A DNA stretch of 29,152 bases. It comes from Victivallis vadensis. GTDB lineage: Bacteria; Verrucomicrobiota; Lentisphaeria; Victivallales; GWF2-50-93. The DNA is taken from assembly GCA_020718525.1 (NCBI GenBank), contig DYRX01000012.1:1-29152 (forward strand). Reading direction: 5' to 3'. Below the pieces are notes generated by a model. That model was not told the DNA's origin. It ran no database searches and saw only the letters and a list, made by a program, of their open reading frames with translations. A program made the translations under genes and the position numbers. Shown here piece by piece: positions 7,621-15,085 of this stretch (position 1 is the first letter of the stretch; the number at the start of each line of letters is the position of its first letter).

Positions 7621-8304
7621 ATGAAGATCGTCCGACGTCTTGTTTTTATGCTCGCCGCTTTCTGTCTCCCATCTGCACTTTCAGCTCAGTTCACTCTTCC
7701 TCCCCTCCCCTACCCCACTGATGCGCTGGAACCCTATATTGACAAGGCCACAATGGAGATTCATCATGGCCAGCATCATGCGGCCTACGTCAGAAATCTC
7801 AACGCGCAGATCGGGAATTTTCCTGAACTAGAAGGACTGTCTCTCGAAGCCGTCCAGAGACAGATATCGGGCTTCAACAGCGCCGTCCGCAACAACGGGG
7901 GCGGACATTTCAATCATTCACTCTTCTGGCGACTGATGGCGCCGGAGGGGCAAAGGGGGAAACCAAGCGCCGCCCTAGAATCGGCAGTCAAATCCGACTT
8001 TACTTCAATGGATGCCATGAAAAAGCTTTTTGATCAGGAATCCTTGTCGCGCTTCGGCTCCGGCTGGGTCTGGCTGATTGTAACGCCGGAAAAAAAGCTG
8101 AAGATATGCTCGACGCCAAACCAGGACAATCCGCTGATGGACATTCCTGGTATTGAGCGCGGCACCCCCATCCTATGCATAGATGTCTGGGAGCACGCAT
8201 ACTATCTCAAATATCAGAACAGACGCGCCGAGTATGTATCCAACTGGTGGAATGTCGTGAACTGGAACGAGGTGTCGAAACTCTTCGATGCCGCGATGAA
8301 ATAG
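7621..8304 (+). CDS. sodA: Exported superoxide dismutase, Mn-type residues
   Basis: Fe/Mn superoxide dismutase of 227 residues that converts superoxide to peroxide and oxygen. Metal ligands are visible as His48, His99 (NHSLFW), Asp188 and His192 (DVWEHAYY). Gly95 with Gln168 (STPNQDNPL) matches the Mn-type pattern rather than the Fe-type, in which the Gln comes from the other position. The N-terminus is a clear signal peptide (MKIVRR, then a hydrophobic core to LSA near residue 22), so the mature enzyme is probably periplasmic or secreted, which is less usual for this family. The ATG at 7621 is supported by an AGGAG site and by the signal peptide; an in-frame upstream extension is not credible. 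It stands alone between the PHP gene and the kinase fusion. Confidence 0.93.
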   Translation: MKIVRRLVFMLAAFCLPSALSAQFTLPPLPYPTDALEPYIDKATMEIHHGQHHAAYVRNLNAQIGNFPELEGLSLEAVQRQISGFNSAVRNNGGGHFNHSLFWRLMAPEGQRGKPSAALESAVKSDFTSMDAMKKLFDQESLSRFGSGWVWLIVTPEKKLKICSTPNQDNPLMDIPGIERGTPILCIDVWEHAYYLKYQNRRAEYVSNWWNVVNWNEVSKLFDAAMK

Positions 8305-8413
8305 CCTCTATTTTTAACAGCTTTGGGATCTTATCTCAACAGGTATTCCCGCGGAGGGGGGGCGGACTGAGCCATTGAACATCTCCTCCCAGATATTCTA
8401 GGCTCCGGCAATC

Positions 8414-8449
8414 CTAGACTTGATTTTAACAGAAATCAAACTAATCTAG
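8414..8449. promoter_or_regulatory. Dyad upstream of the nucleotidyltransferase-kinase gene
   Basis: TTGATTT (8420-8426) and AAATCAA (8433-8439) form a perfect 7-bp inverted repeat around TAACAG. Outside it, CTAGA (8414-8418) pairs with TCTAG (8445-8449). It lies 11 bases before the ATG at 8460. It could be an operator or a leader hairpin; there is no T-run to make it a terminator. Confidence 0.4.
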
Positions 8450-8459
8450 CTTCCGCCGA

Positions 8460-11255
8460 ATGAACGCGAACTGGAAATTTTCAGACAACAGCGTAAAGAA
8501 AGCGAGACCACAAATGACGAAGACTGCGCCCGAATTTAGCATCATACTGGCGGCGGGAAAAGGCACCAGAATGAAATCGTCCTCCTGTCACAAAGTCTGT
8601 TTCCCGGTTGATGGCCGCCCGGTGATATCGAGGGCATTGGACGTATACAACAACTGCGGAATTCGCAGTCACATAGTTGTCGTCGGCAATCTCGCTGGAC
8701 AGGTGGTCGAAACCGTCGGCAATGAATTCCGCAACGCAGTCTTCTGCTATCAGACCGAGCAGTTGGGGACGGCAAATGCCGTGAAAACCGGATTTGGACT
8801 GATAGAAAGAATGGGAGTCGAGGGTGACATTCTCCTGGTCGCTGGCGACAGGCTTATCGCGCAGTCCGTAATGGAACAGCTCTTCGACAGGTATTTCTCG
8901 GGCGCCTGCGATCTCGCCCTGCTGACAGTCCCAAACAAAAAGGGATCGTCACAGGGGCGACTTGTTTCAGCGCCAGACTCCTCTCCGCTGGCAATATTTG
9001 AAATGCCGGACATAAGGCAGAAGCGGACTTTCTGCGAACTTCGCGCCATCCTGAATTCGAAGAAGTCTGTCCCAGCGTCCGAACTCCGCCGCGCAATAGA
9101 GCGCAATTTCTCTGAATCAGGACAGCTCCCTTCCGAAAAGAAGATTCTTTCGGCATTCGGAGAGATTTGGAAAATTGCCTGCGGGACGGCGGATATGCCC
9201 TCTAAAGAAGCCCTTCTGGAAATGATGCCCGAAGAAAACGCCTATTTCAGGGCGACTCTCCCGGATTCATCCGTCCAGCCAATTTTGCCGGACGACGCAG
9301 AAAGCACAGAAGAGATGAACACGTCCGTCTATCTTGTTAATTCCATGGCGCTCCGCTACGCCCTGTCAAGGCTCGACAGAAACAACGCGCAAAAGGAGGA
9401 ATACCTCTCCGATATTGTGCAAATCCTTTCCTCCGCATCGAAGAACGGCAGACCTCTCTTCAAATGCATGTCTCTGAGAGTTGACAATCCTTCCCAGATA
9501 CTCGGCTTCAATGATCCGGCAGAACTTCTTGAAGTAGAAGCACATATAAAAGCCACACAGCGGCAGGAAAAGTCAAGTCTGCCCGAATCCCGCTCATTCC
9601 GATCCCTTCAGGAATGGCGGAGCAGTTTCGACAAGATATTCTCAGGCAGGGACAAGCAACTGCTTCGCGAGCTGTCCGAGTGCTATGGCGACGACAAGAC
9701 CGTGCTCCGCAGGCACATCTCCAGATATGCGGAGCTTGTCGCCCAGTCCTTCAAGCGATTCAAGGCATCCGACAAAGTCTTCATGGTCAGATCTCCGGGC
9801 AGGGTCAATGTCATGGGCAGGCACATAGATCATCAGGGCGGCAACTGCAACCTGATGACCATCGGATACGAGACATTGATGCTGGTGCGGCCAAGAGACG
9901 ACGACAGGGTCAACCTCTACAATCTTGACGAAAAGAACTTCGGAGAGAGGACTTTTTCCATAGGTGAGCTTGTCTCTGATCTGCCCTGGGACGACTGGCT
10001 TTCCCTTGTCAACAGCAAGAAACTTTCCGAAATGATAAGCACCTACGGAGTGGACTGGTCCCAGTATGTGAAGGCCGCAGTGCTCAGACTGCAGAAGAAA
10101 TTCATCGGAACTCCTCTGCGCGGAATGGACATTGTGATAAGCGGCAACGTGCCGCCCGCCGCCGGTCTGAGCTCCTCCTCCAGTCTGGTTGTCGCCTCCG
10201 CCGAGGCTGTGGTCGCGGCAAACCGCCTCGACACATTCCCATCGCAGCTTGTCACCCTCTGCGGCGAAGGCGAATGGTTTGTCGGAACACGTGGAGGAAG
10301 CGCCGACCACGCCGCGGTAAAGCTTGGGCAGAAGGGCAAAGTAGTCAAGGTGCGCTTCTTCAACTTCGCCGTCGAAGATGTAGTTCCATTCCCGGACGAT
10401 CATGTGCTGGCGGTCTGCGACTCTGGAATCAAGGCGGTGAAAAGCGCGAACGTGAAAGACCAGTTCAACCACAGAATCACATGCTACCGCATAGGCTTCC
10501 GCCTGATCCGGAAACTCTTCCCGCAGTACTCGCCCCTCCTCGCGCACCTCCGGGACGTAAGCACTAGAAAGCTGGGAATCCCGCTCTCCTGGATATACAG
10601 GCTCCTTCTGCATCTGCCGGAAACTGCCACCAGAGAAGAGCTCCAATCAGCCCTGCCCGACGAACAGCTCGACGAATTCTTCTCACAGCACAAGCCGCCC
10701 CAGGACGGGCTCTATCCGATCCGGGGTGTAGTACTCTTCGGACTCGCCGAATTCGAGCGCGCCAGGCTTTACGCCGACTTTCTCAGGGACGGCAAGATGA
10801 AGGAAATTGGACATCTGATGTCCATATCCCATGATGGAGACAGAGTCGCCAGCTTCGATGAGAATTGGAATGCATCACCGTTTTATGCCCCCACTGGAAA
10901 CATCTATCTGCTGAATCTGATAGAAGATCTCGAAAGCGGAGATCCCGAACGAGTGAACAGGGCTCAGCTCCAATGGCAGGCAGGCTCCTATCACTGCAGT
11001 ATTCCGGAAATTGACAAAATGGTCGACGTCTCAAGCAAAATTGAAGGAGTCGTCGGTGCCCAGCTCGCAGGCGCAGGTCTTGGCGGCTGTATGATGGTGC
11101 TCGCCCACAAGAAGGCTGTGAAAGATCTGAAGCGCAGGCTCGACGAAGAATACTACAAAAAAGCTGGACCCCCCAGCTCCATCCTCGTCTGCAAGCCCGT
11201 TGCCGGAGCAGGCATTCTGATGTCGGAAAACGGCAGAGACAGATCCAATTGCTAA
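8460..11255 (+). CDS. Sugar-1-P nucleotidyltransferase fused to galactokinase-like GHMP kinase
   Basis: Fusion of 931 residues. The N-terminal half (about 26-370) is a GlmU-like uridylyltransferase: LAAGKGTRMK (30-39), QTEQLGTANAV (98-108), VAGD (127-130) and NTSVYLVN with the later DNAQ-like NNAQKEEYLSDIV. It carries an insertion of roughly 80 residues near 185-285. The C-terminal half (about 400-931) is a galactokinase-family GHMP kinase: GRVNVMGRHIDHQGG (447-461), an ATP loop PPAAGLSSSSS (565-575), conserved base Asp616 (SADH), and a GAGLGGC motif near the end. Together they could turn a free sugar into sugar-1-phosphate and then an NDP-sugar, as the non-homologous fucokinase/GDP-fucose pyrophosphorylase does. 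Arg454 replaces the Glu that contacts the sugar in galactokinase, so galactose is doubtful. The start could also be the ATG at 8514. The cyclase gene follows after 70 bases. Confidence 0.85.
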   Translation: MNANWKFSDNSVKKARPQMTKTAPEFSIILAAGKGTRMKSSSCHKVCFPVDGRPVISRALDVYNNCGIRSHIVVVGNLAGQVVETVGNEFRNAVFCYQTEQLGTANAVKTGFGLIERMGVEGDILLVAGDRLIAQSVMEQLFDRYFSGACDLALLTVPNKKGSSQGRLVSAPDSSPLAIFEMPDIRQKRTFCELRAILNSKKSVPASELRRAIERNFSESGQLPSEKKILSAFGEIWKIACGTADMPSKEALLEMMPEENAYFRATLPDSSVQPILPDDAESTEEMNTSVYLVNSMALRYALSRLDRNNAQKEEYLSDIVQILSSASKNGRPLFKCMSLRVDNPSQILGFNDPAELLEVEAHIKATQRQEKSSLPESRSFRSLQEWRSSFDKIFSGRDKQLLRELSECYGDDKTVLRRHISRYAELVAQSFKRFKASDKVFMVRSPGRVNVMGRHIDHQGGNCNLMTIGYETLMLVRPRDDDRVNLYNLDEKNFGERTFSIGELVSDLPWDDWLSLVNSKKLSEMISTYGVDWSQYVKAAVLRLQKKFIGTPLRGMDIVISGNVPPAAGLSSSSSLVVASAEAVVAANRLDTFPSQLVTLCGEGEWFVGTRGGSADHAAVKLGQKGKVVKVRFFNFAVEDVVPFPDDHVLAVCDSGIKAVKSANVKDQFNHRITCYRIGFRLIRKLFPQYSPLLAHLRDVSTRKLGIPLSWIYRLLLHLPETATREELQSALPDEQLDEFFSQHKPPQDGLYPIRGVVLFGLAEFERARLYADFLRDGKMKEIGHLMSISHDGDRVASFDENWNASPFYAPTGNIYLLNLIEDLESGDPERVNRAQLQWQAGSYHCSIPEIDKMVDVSSKIEGVVGAQLAGAGLGGCMMVLAHKKAVKDLKRRLDEEYYKKAGPPSSILVCKPVAGAGILMSENGRDRSNC

Positions 11256-11325
11256 TTGGAGCAACGTATTCGCCATCGACAACAGCCTCAAATGAAAAAT
11301 AAACATTTCCATTCATTTCTCCCGC

Positions 11326-13143
11326 ATGACTCCAATGCATGACGCCATCCACAGAGAGTTCATCAGGCGTTCCGAAGAGCTGAAGGAGGAGCTTGGCGAA
11401 TCGGCCTGCTGGCGCGGAGAGCTCTCTTCCAGCGCCCTATCCACCGCCACGGCAATTTTTGCACTGCAGATGGCAGACGCGTCCCTTTATCATGATGAAA
11501 TATTTTCAGGCATGGAATGGCTTTCCAAGAATGTGAATTCCGACGGTGGCTGGGGAGACACGCCCATAAGCGACTCAAATCTGCCGACGAGCCTGCTCTC
11601 TCTTGCCGCGATAAAATTCTGCGCTGCCTCCACTGCCGACAATGAAGTAATCCGCAGGGCCGAATGCTTTCTGAAAAACAAGTGCGGCTCCATGGAAAAC
11701 ATTCCAAGCGCGGTGCTAGAGTACTACGGTGTGGACTCCACTTTTTCCGCGCCAATACTGATGATGTTCGCCCTTTCAGAAAATTCCGGAAAAAATGAGA
11801 TATGGCGCATCATACCCGACCTCCCTTACGAACTGTCTCTGCTCCCTCAGAAAATCAGAGGGGCTTTGAATCTGCGGGTGGTCAGCTATGCACTTCCGGC
11901 GCTGATCTCAGTCGGAATCTGTGTCCGTGCCCATCGCTCCGGAAGAGGCAGAATGAAAAAGGCTCTCGATTCGCTTTTTGCGAAATTCGCAATGCGCGAG
12001 CTTGAAGCCGTTCAGCCATCCTCCGGCGGTTTCCTTGAGGCAATCCCGCTCAGCTCCTTCGTATGCATGGCGCTCTGCGCCTGCGGGCACGATAAATTGC
12101 CAGTTGTATCCAAAGCTCTGAACTTTCTCTGCTCGAGACGGAGAAGGGACGGCTCCTGGCCAATAGACAGCGATCTTGCAACCTGGCTCAGCTCGAAGTC
12201 CGTGCTTGCCCTCTCAGACGCAAAAATTCTCGGCAGTCTTGGAAATGCCAAAACGGGCAGAATCAGTGACTGGCTTATGGGACAGCAAAATTCGGTCTCG
12301 CATCCATTCACAGGAGCAGATCCGGGTGGCTGGGGCTGGACAGATCTGCCAGGCTCCGTGCCAGACTCCGACGACTGCGCAGCTGCCCTTATAGCGCTAA
12401 AAAAGCTCTCCGAGACCGAAAATATCCCCCTCGAAAACGTGCGGAAAGGAATTCAATGGCTAATTTCGATTCAGAATGATGATGGAGGGATTCCCACATT
12501 CTGCAAAGGCTGGCGGAGGCTTCCCTTCGACAGGAGCTCACCTGACATCAGCGCGCATGCTGTCAGGGCATTTTCCGAATGGCGGAGCAAAATGCCCGAA
12601 CAGATGCGCCGGAAGATAGACTTGGCAGAGAAGAGGATATTTTCCTATCTCATTGAGAATCAGAACGATGACGGATCCTGGACTCCGCTCTGGTTCGGAT
12701 CGCAGAGAGCTCCAAATATGGAGAACAGAGTCTTTGGGACGGCCGTCGTTCTTGGAAATATTTATTTGTCTCCGCGTATTCCGGCAGAAATGCGCAGTTC
12801 CGCCGGAAGGGCTCTCAGTTTTCTGCTGGATTCGCAGAATGAAAACGGCTCCTGGGGTGGGTGCAAAGGAGCTGAACCAAGCATAGAGGAAACTTCTCTC
12901 GCACTGATCGCCATACTGCGATGGGACAGCGGCAAAACTGAAGAATCAATTGAAAAAGCGCTTTCTTATCTTGTCGAATCATCCCAGAAAAGCCCGGGCG
13001 GACTGCCAGCGTCTCCAATCGGCCTCTACTTCGCATCCCTCTGGTACTACGAGAAGCTATATCCCCTCATTTTCTTCACGCATGCCCTCGGGCTGTACGT
13101 ATTCAGTAAACTACGTTCGTTTACTGAATCCGGAATAAAATAA
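11326..13143 (+). CDS. Squalene-hopene-cyclase-like protein (class II cyclase fold)
   Basis: Protein of 605 residues made of alpha/alpha toroid repeats with QW-type motifs: DGGWGDT, DGSWPID, GGWGWTD, DGGIPTFCKGW, DGSWTPLW and NGSWGG. It carries DSDDCA at 347-352, matching the DxDDTA acid motif that starts cyclisation in squalene-hopene cyclases. It also keeps a long family-like stretch around LPFDRSSPDISAHAVRAF. Length is slightly below the usual 630-680. No signal peptide is seen; such enzymes are usually monotopic on the membrane. No squalene-synthesis gene lies in the window, so the substrate (squalene or another polyprenyl chain) is open. There is no good ribosome-binding site at 11326, so the start is uncertain. 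The last codons hold an 11-bp inverted repeat. Confidence 0.8.
   Translation: MTPMHDAIHREFIRRSEELKEELGESACWRGELSSSALSTATAIFALQMADASLYHDEIFSGMEWLSKNVNSDGGWGDTPISDSNLPTSLLSLAAIKFCAASTADNEVIRRAECFLKNKCGSMENIPSAVLEYYGVDSTFSAPILMMFALSENSGKNEIWRIIPDLPYELSLLPQKIRGALNLRVVSYALPALISVGICVRAHRSGRGRMKKALDSLFAKFAMRELEAVQPSSGGFLEAIPLSSFVCMALCACGHDKLPVVSKALNFLCSRRRRDGSWPIDSDLATWLSSKSVLALSDAKILGSLGNAKTGRISDWLMGQQNSVSHPFTGADPGGWGWTDLPGSVPDSDDCAAALIALKKLSETENIPLENVRKGIQWLISIQNDDGGIPTFCKGWRRLPFDRSSPDISAHAVRAFSEWRSKMPEQMRRKIDLAEKRIFSYLIENQNDDGSWTPLWFGSQRAPNMENRVFGTAVVLGNIYLSPRIPAEMRSSAGRALSFLLDSQNENGSWGGCKGAEPSIEETSLALIAILRWDSGKTEESIEKALSYLVESSQKSPGGLPASPIGLYFASLWYYEKLYPLIFFTHALGLYVFSKLRSFTESGIK
13101..13129. repeat. 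Perfect 11-bp inverted repeat at the end of the cyclase gene
   Basis: ATTCAGTAAAC (13101-13111) and GTTTACTGAAT (13119-13129) flank TACGTTC, within the last coding codons of the cyclase-like gene. No T-run follows on either strand. It may be a weak or factor-assisted terminator between convergent genes, or a protein-binding dyad. Confidence 0.5.
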
Positions 13144-13253
13144 AATGCGAAATCGCTCTTTATGTGATTATTTACCTCGGGCTTGTAATAGACAAGCGTT
13201 GAAGAGATCTGATTCTGGTCAAGTTTTAATCAATATTGGAATTGGAGCGCGGA

Positions 13254-14315
13254 TCAATCTCCAGGTGCTTTTATTGACGGCTTGACATAGTAGGCGTTTG
13301 GTGGGTCCGAATCGTTCTTGTAGCGGCTTAGCAGGCACTCGATTGCCTTAAGAGCCATTGCATCCAGATCCGGAACTATTTGCGCAAAAGGCGCATCGTT
13401 GATCTTGTCAAAGCAGGAGCCGAGGCTGACCACAGGACACTCGATTCCTGCTTGATGGAGCGCTTTCATAGCTCCATTGGCCTGAGGATTGGAATAGGCT
13501 ATCAGTCCGTCAAAGCTGTTTCCGGATTGGATTATAGTTGTCATCGCATTGCAGGCTTCCGATTCGTTTTGTCCGGTCTGTATGACAAGCTCTGACCTGA
13601 TTTCGACTCCACGCTTCTCTGCGCATTCTTTCATGCCTAGGAATTTTAGAGGATCGAGTTCTCCTTCTTTTCGCCAGCCGATATATATTGGCTTCCTGCA
13701 TCCTAGCTTGTGCAGATAGTCAATGGCAAGCGCTCCGGCATGCATTGAGTCCAGTTCAACAGAATCCCTGTTAAGCGAAGGGATTCTGTGATCTACCTGA
13801 ACAATTGGCCCATAAATATTTTTCATTTCAGGAATTGCAGATGGCGTTGTCTCCGCCATAAGGATGACCCCCATATTTTTAGGGAAGGAGATATGCTTCC
13901 ACAATTTTTCCTCGTTCTTGTCAGGCTCGTGGAAAAATATTTTCATGGGGAGGTCGTTTTCAGCGAGACGATTTCTGATGGTGTTTATTAGGGACAAATA
14001 GTACTGGCTAATCGGGACTCCGACAGTGCGTTCAAAAGGGAAGACCAGCATGACGTGCTCCATCTGCTTCCCAGAGAAGCCGATCACTCTGATTCCCATG
14101 CCTGCCGTTGACTCGACAAGCCCCTCAGACTTTAGGACTTTCAATCCGGAACGGACCGACATGCGGCTGATCTTGTATCTTTCAGCTATTGCGTTTTCTC
14201 CGGCAAGCCACTGTCCGGGGAGAAGACGTCCCTTTTCTATCTCGTTCCTGATCTCGTCAACCATTTTCTGGTAAACATATATTCTCTTCTTTTTTCTCTT
14301 CAGAATTCGTTTCAT
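13254..14315 (-). CDS. GntR-LacI hybrid transcriptional regulator
   Basis: Regulator of 353 residues. An N-terminal GntR-type winged helix (about 10-80) has the family pattern GRLLPGQWLAGENAIAERYKISRMSVRSGLKVLKSEGLV, here read in two parts around the recognition helix. A LacI/periplasmic-binding-protein-like ligand domain follows (about 87-345), including the DHRIPS and SVELD segments and LDAMALKAIECL near the end, as in AraR-type repressors. Such proteins bind an operator and release it when a sugar or related metabolite binds. The start at 14315 has AGGGA upstream. It is transcribed leftward after marC with a 168-base gap and converges on the cyclase gene. Regulation of the leftward enzyme block is plausible but unproven. 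Confidence 0.9.
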   Translation of the reverse strand: MKRILKRKKKRIYVYQKMVDEIRNEIEKGRLLPGQWLAGENAIAERYKISRMSVRSGLKVLKSEGLVESTAGMGIRVIGFSGKQMEHVMLVFPFERTVGVPISQYYLSLINTIRNRLAENDLPMKIFFHEPDKNEEKLWKHISFPKNMGVILMAETTPSAIPEMKNIYGPIVQVDHRIPSLNRDSVELDSMHAGALAIDYLHKLGCRKPIYIGWRKEGELDPLKFLGMKECAEKRGVEIRSELVIQTGQNESEACNAMTTIIQSGNSFDGLIAYSNPQANGAMKALHQAGIECPVVSLGSCFDKINDAPFAQIVPDLDAMALKAIECLLSRYKNDSDPPNAYYVKPSIKAPGD

Positions 14316-14483
14316 CGCATTTATATTCCCTATATTTTACATTTGACGACGGAGATATTCATCTGAAAGAACAAAACGGACCGATTCGGAATCTCCTGAC
14401 TGGCAAGATTAACACCCCGTATATTAGATCCACACGCAGATGCTCGTAAAGTCCAGCAAAAATTAGCACAGCTTGGTTCTTAA

Positions 14484-15083
14484 TCAAGGAGCGAAACATG
14501 ATTTGATTCCATCAAGAGCCATTTGAGTGCCAATTGTCATTACAATCAAACCTGTGATGCGGACAATTGCACCTAAAATGTTGAATCGCGTGAGAAGCGA
14601 ACTGATTGGTCCGCTCATGCGCATGATAAAATGGTTTATCAGCAGGGCAATCGCGACGGACAAGGCAGGGGCGAGAAACCCTTCTTTGGCGTGAAGTGCG
14701 ATGCAGGCGGTGATGGTGGCTGGACCGGCAATCATGGGACATGCGAGTGGAACCAGCGCGATTTCTTCAAAGCGTTTCTGGGTGTCCTGCTCGAAGAAGA
14801 CACCTTTCCTGAGCGCATTGAATCCGGTCCAGAAGAGGACAAATCCCCCGGCCAGCTTCAGGGAATGAAGTTCGACATGAAAAATAGATCTCAAAATGAT
14901 GTCCCCGAAAAACATAGAGCAGATCAGAATTGCACCCGCAGCGATGCTTGATTTCGAAACAAGAGAAGAGAATTCAATTTTCTTGTGCTGTGAAGATATT
15001 ACAGCCAATATGGATACCTTGCTTATCGGATTGATTAGGGCAAGAAGATAGAGAGAATCCGTGAGTACTTCCGACAGAAACAT
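14484..15083 (-). CDS. MarC family integral membrane protein
   Basis: Membrane protein of 199 residues with six predicted helices and the MarC family pattern: an early LINPISKVSILAVI, a central LKLAGGFVLFWTGFNAL, and PLACPMIAGPATIT before the fourth helix. The family was named for a supposed role in multiple antibiotic resistance that was later not supported; its substrate is unknown. It starts two bases after the stop of the M28-like gene, and its AAGGG ribosome-binding site lies inside the last codons of that gene, so translation is probably coupled. It is the only membrane protein in the leftward enzyme block, which makes transport of a product or substrate an open possibility. Confidence 0.88.
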   Translation of the reverse strand: MFLSEVLTDSLYLLALINPISKVSILAVISSQHKKIEFSSLVSKSSIAAGAILICSMFFGDIILRSIFHVELHSLKLAGGFVLFWTGFNALRKGVFFEQDTQKRFEEIALVPLACPMIAGPATITACIALHAKEGFLAPALSVAIALLINHFIMRMSGPISSLLTRFNILGAIVRITGLIVMTIGTQMALDGIKSCFAP

Positions 15084-15085
15084 GG

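Noticed and set aside
8397..8418. TCTAGG/CCTAGA inverted repeat downstream of the superoxide dismutase gene
   Set aside because: Only 6 bp with a 10-base loop and no T-run, and it overlaps the stronger dyad at 8414-8449.
9642..10646. Long open frame of 334 codons on the minus strand inside the nucleotidyltransferase-kinase gene
   Set aside because: It is antisense to strongly conserved GHMP kinase motifs, shows no domain of its own and has an atypical composition. It is a by-product of codon use in the real gene.
11244..11260. 7-bp hairpin TCCAATT-GCT-AATTGGA over the stop codon of the kinase fusion
   Set aside because: AT-rich short stem without a T-run. Too weak to call a terminator.
11290..11318. 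AAATGAA/TTCATTT repeat before the cyclase start
   Set aside because: AT-rich 7-bp repeat with a 15-base loop, expected by chance in such sequence.
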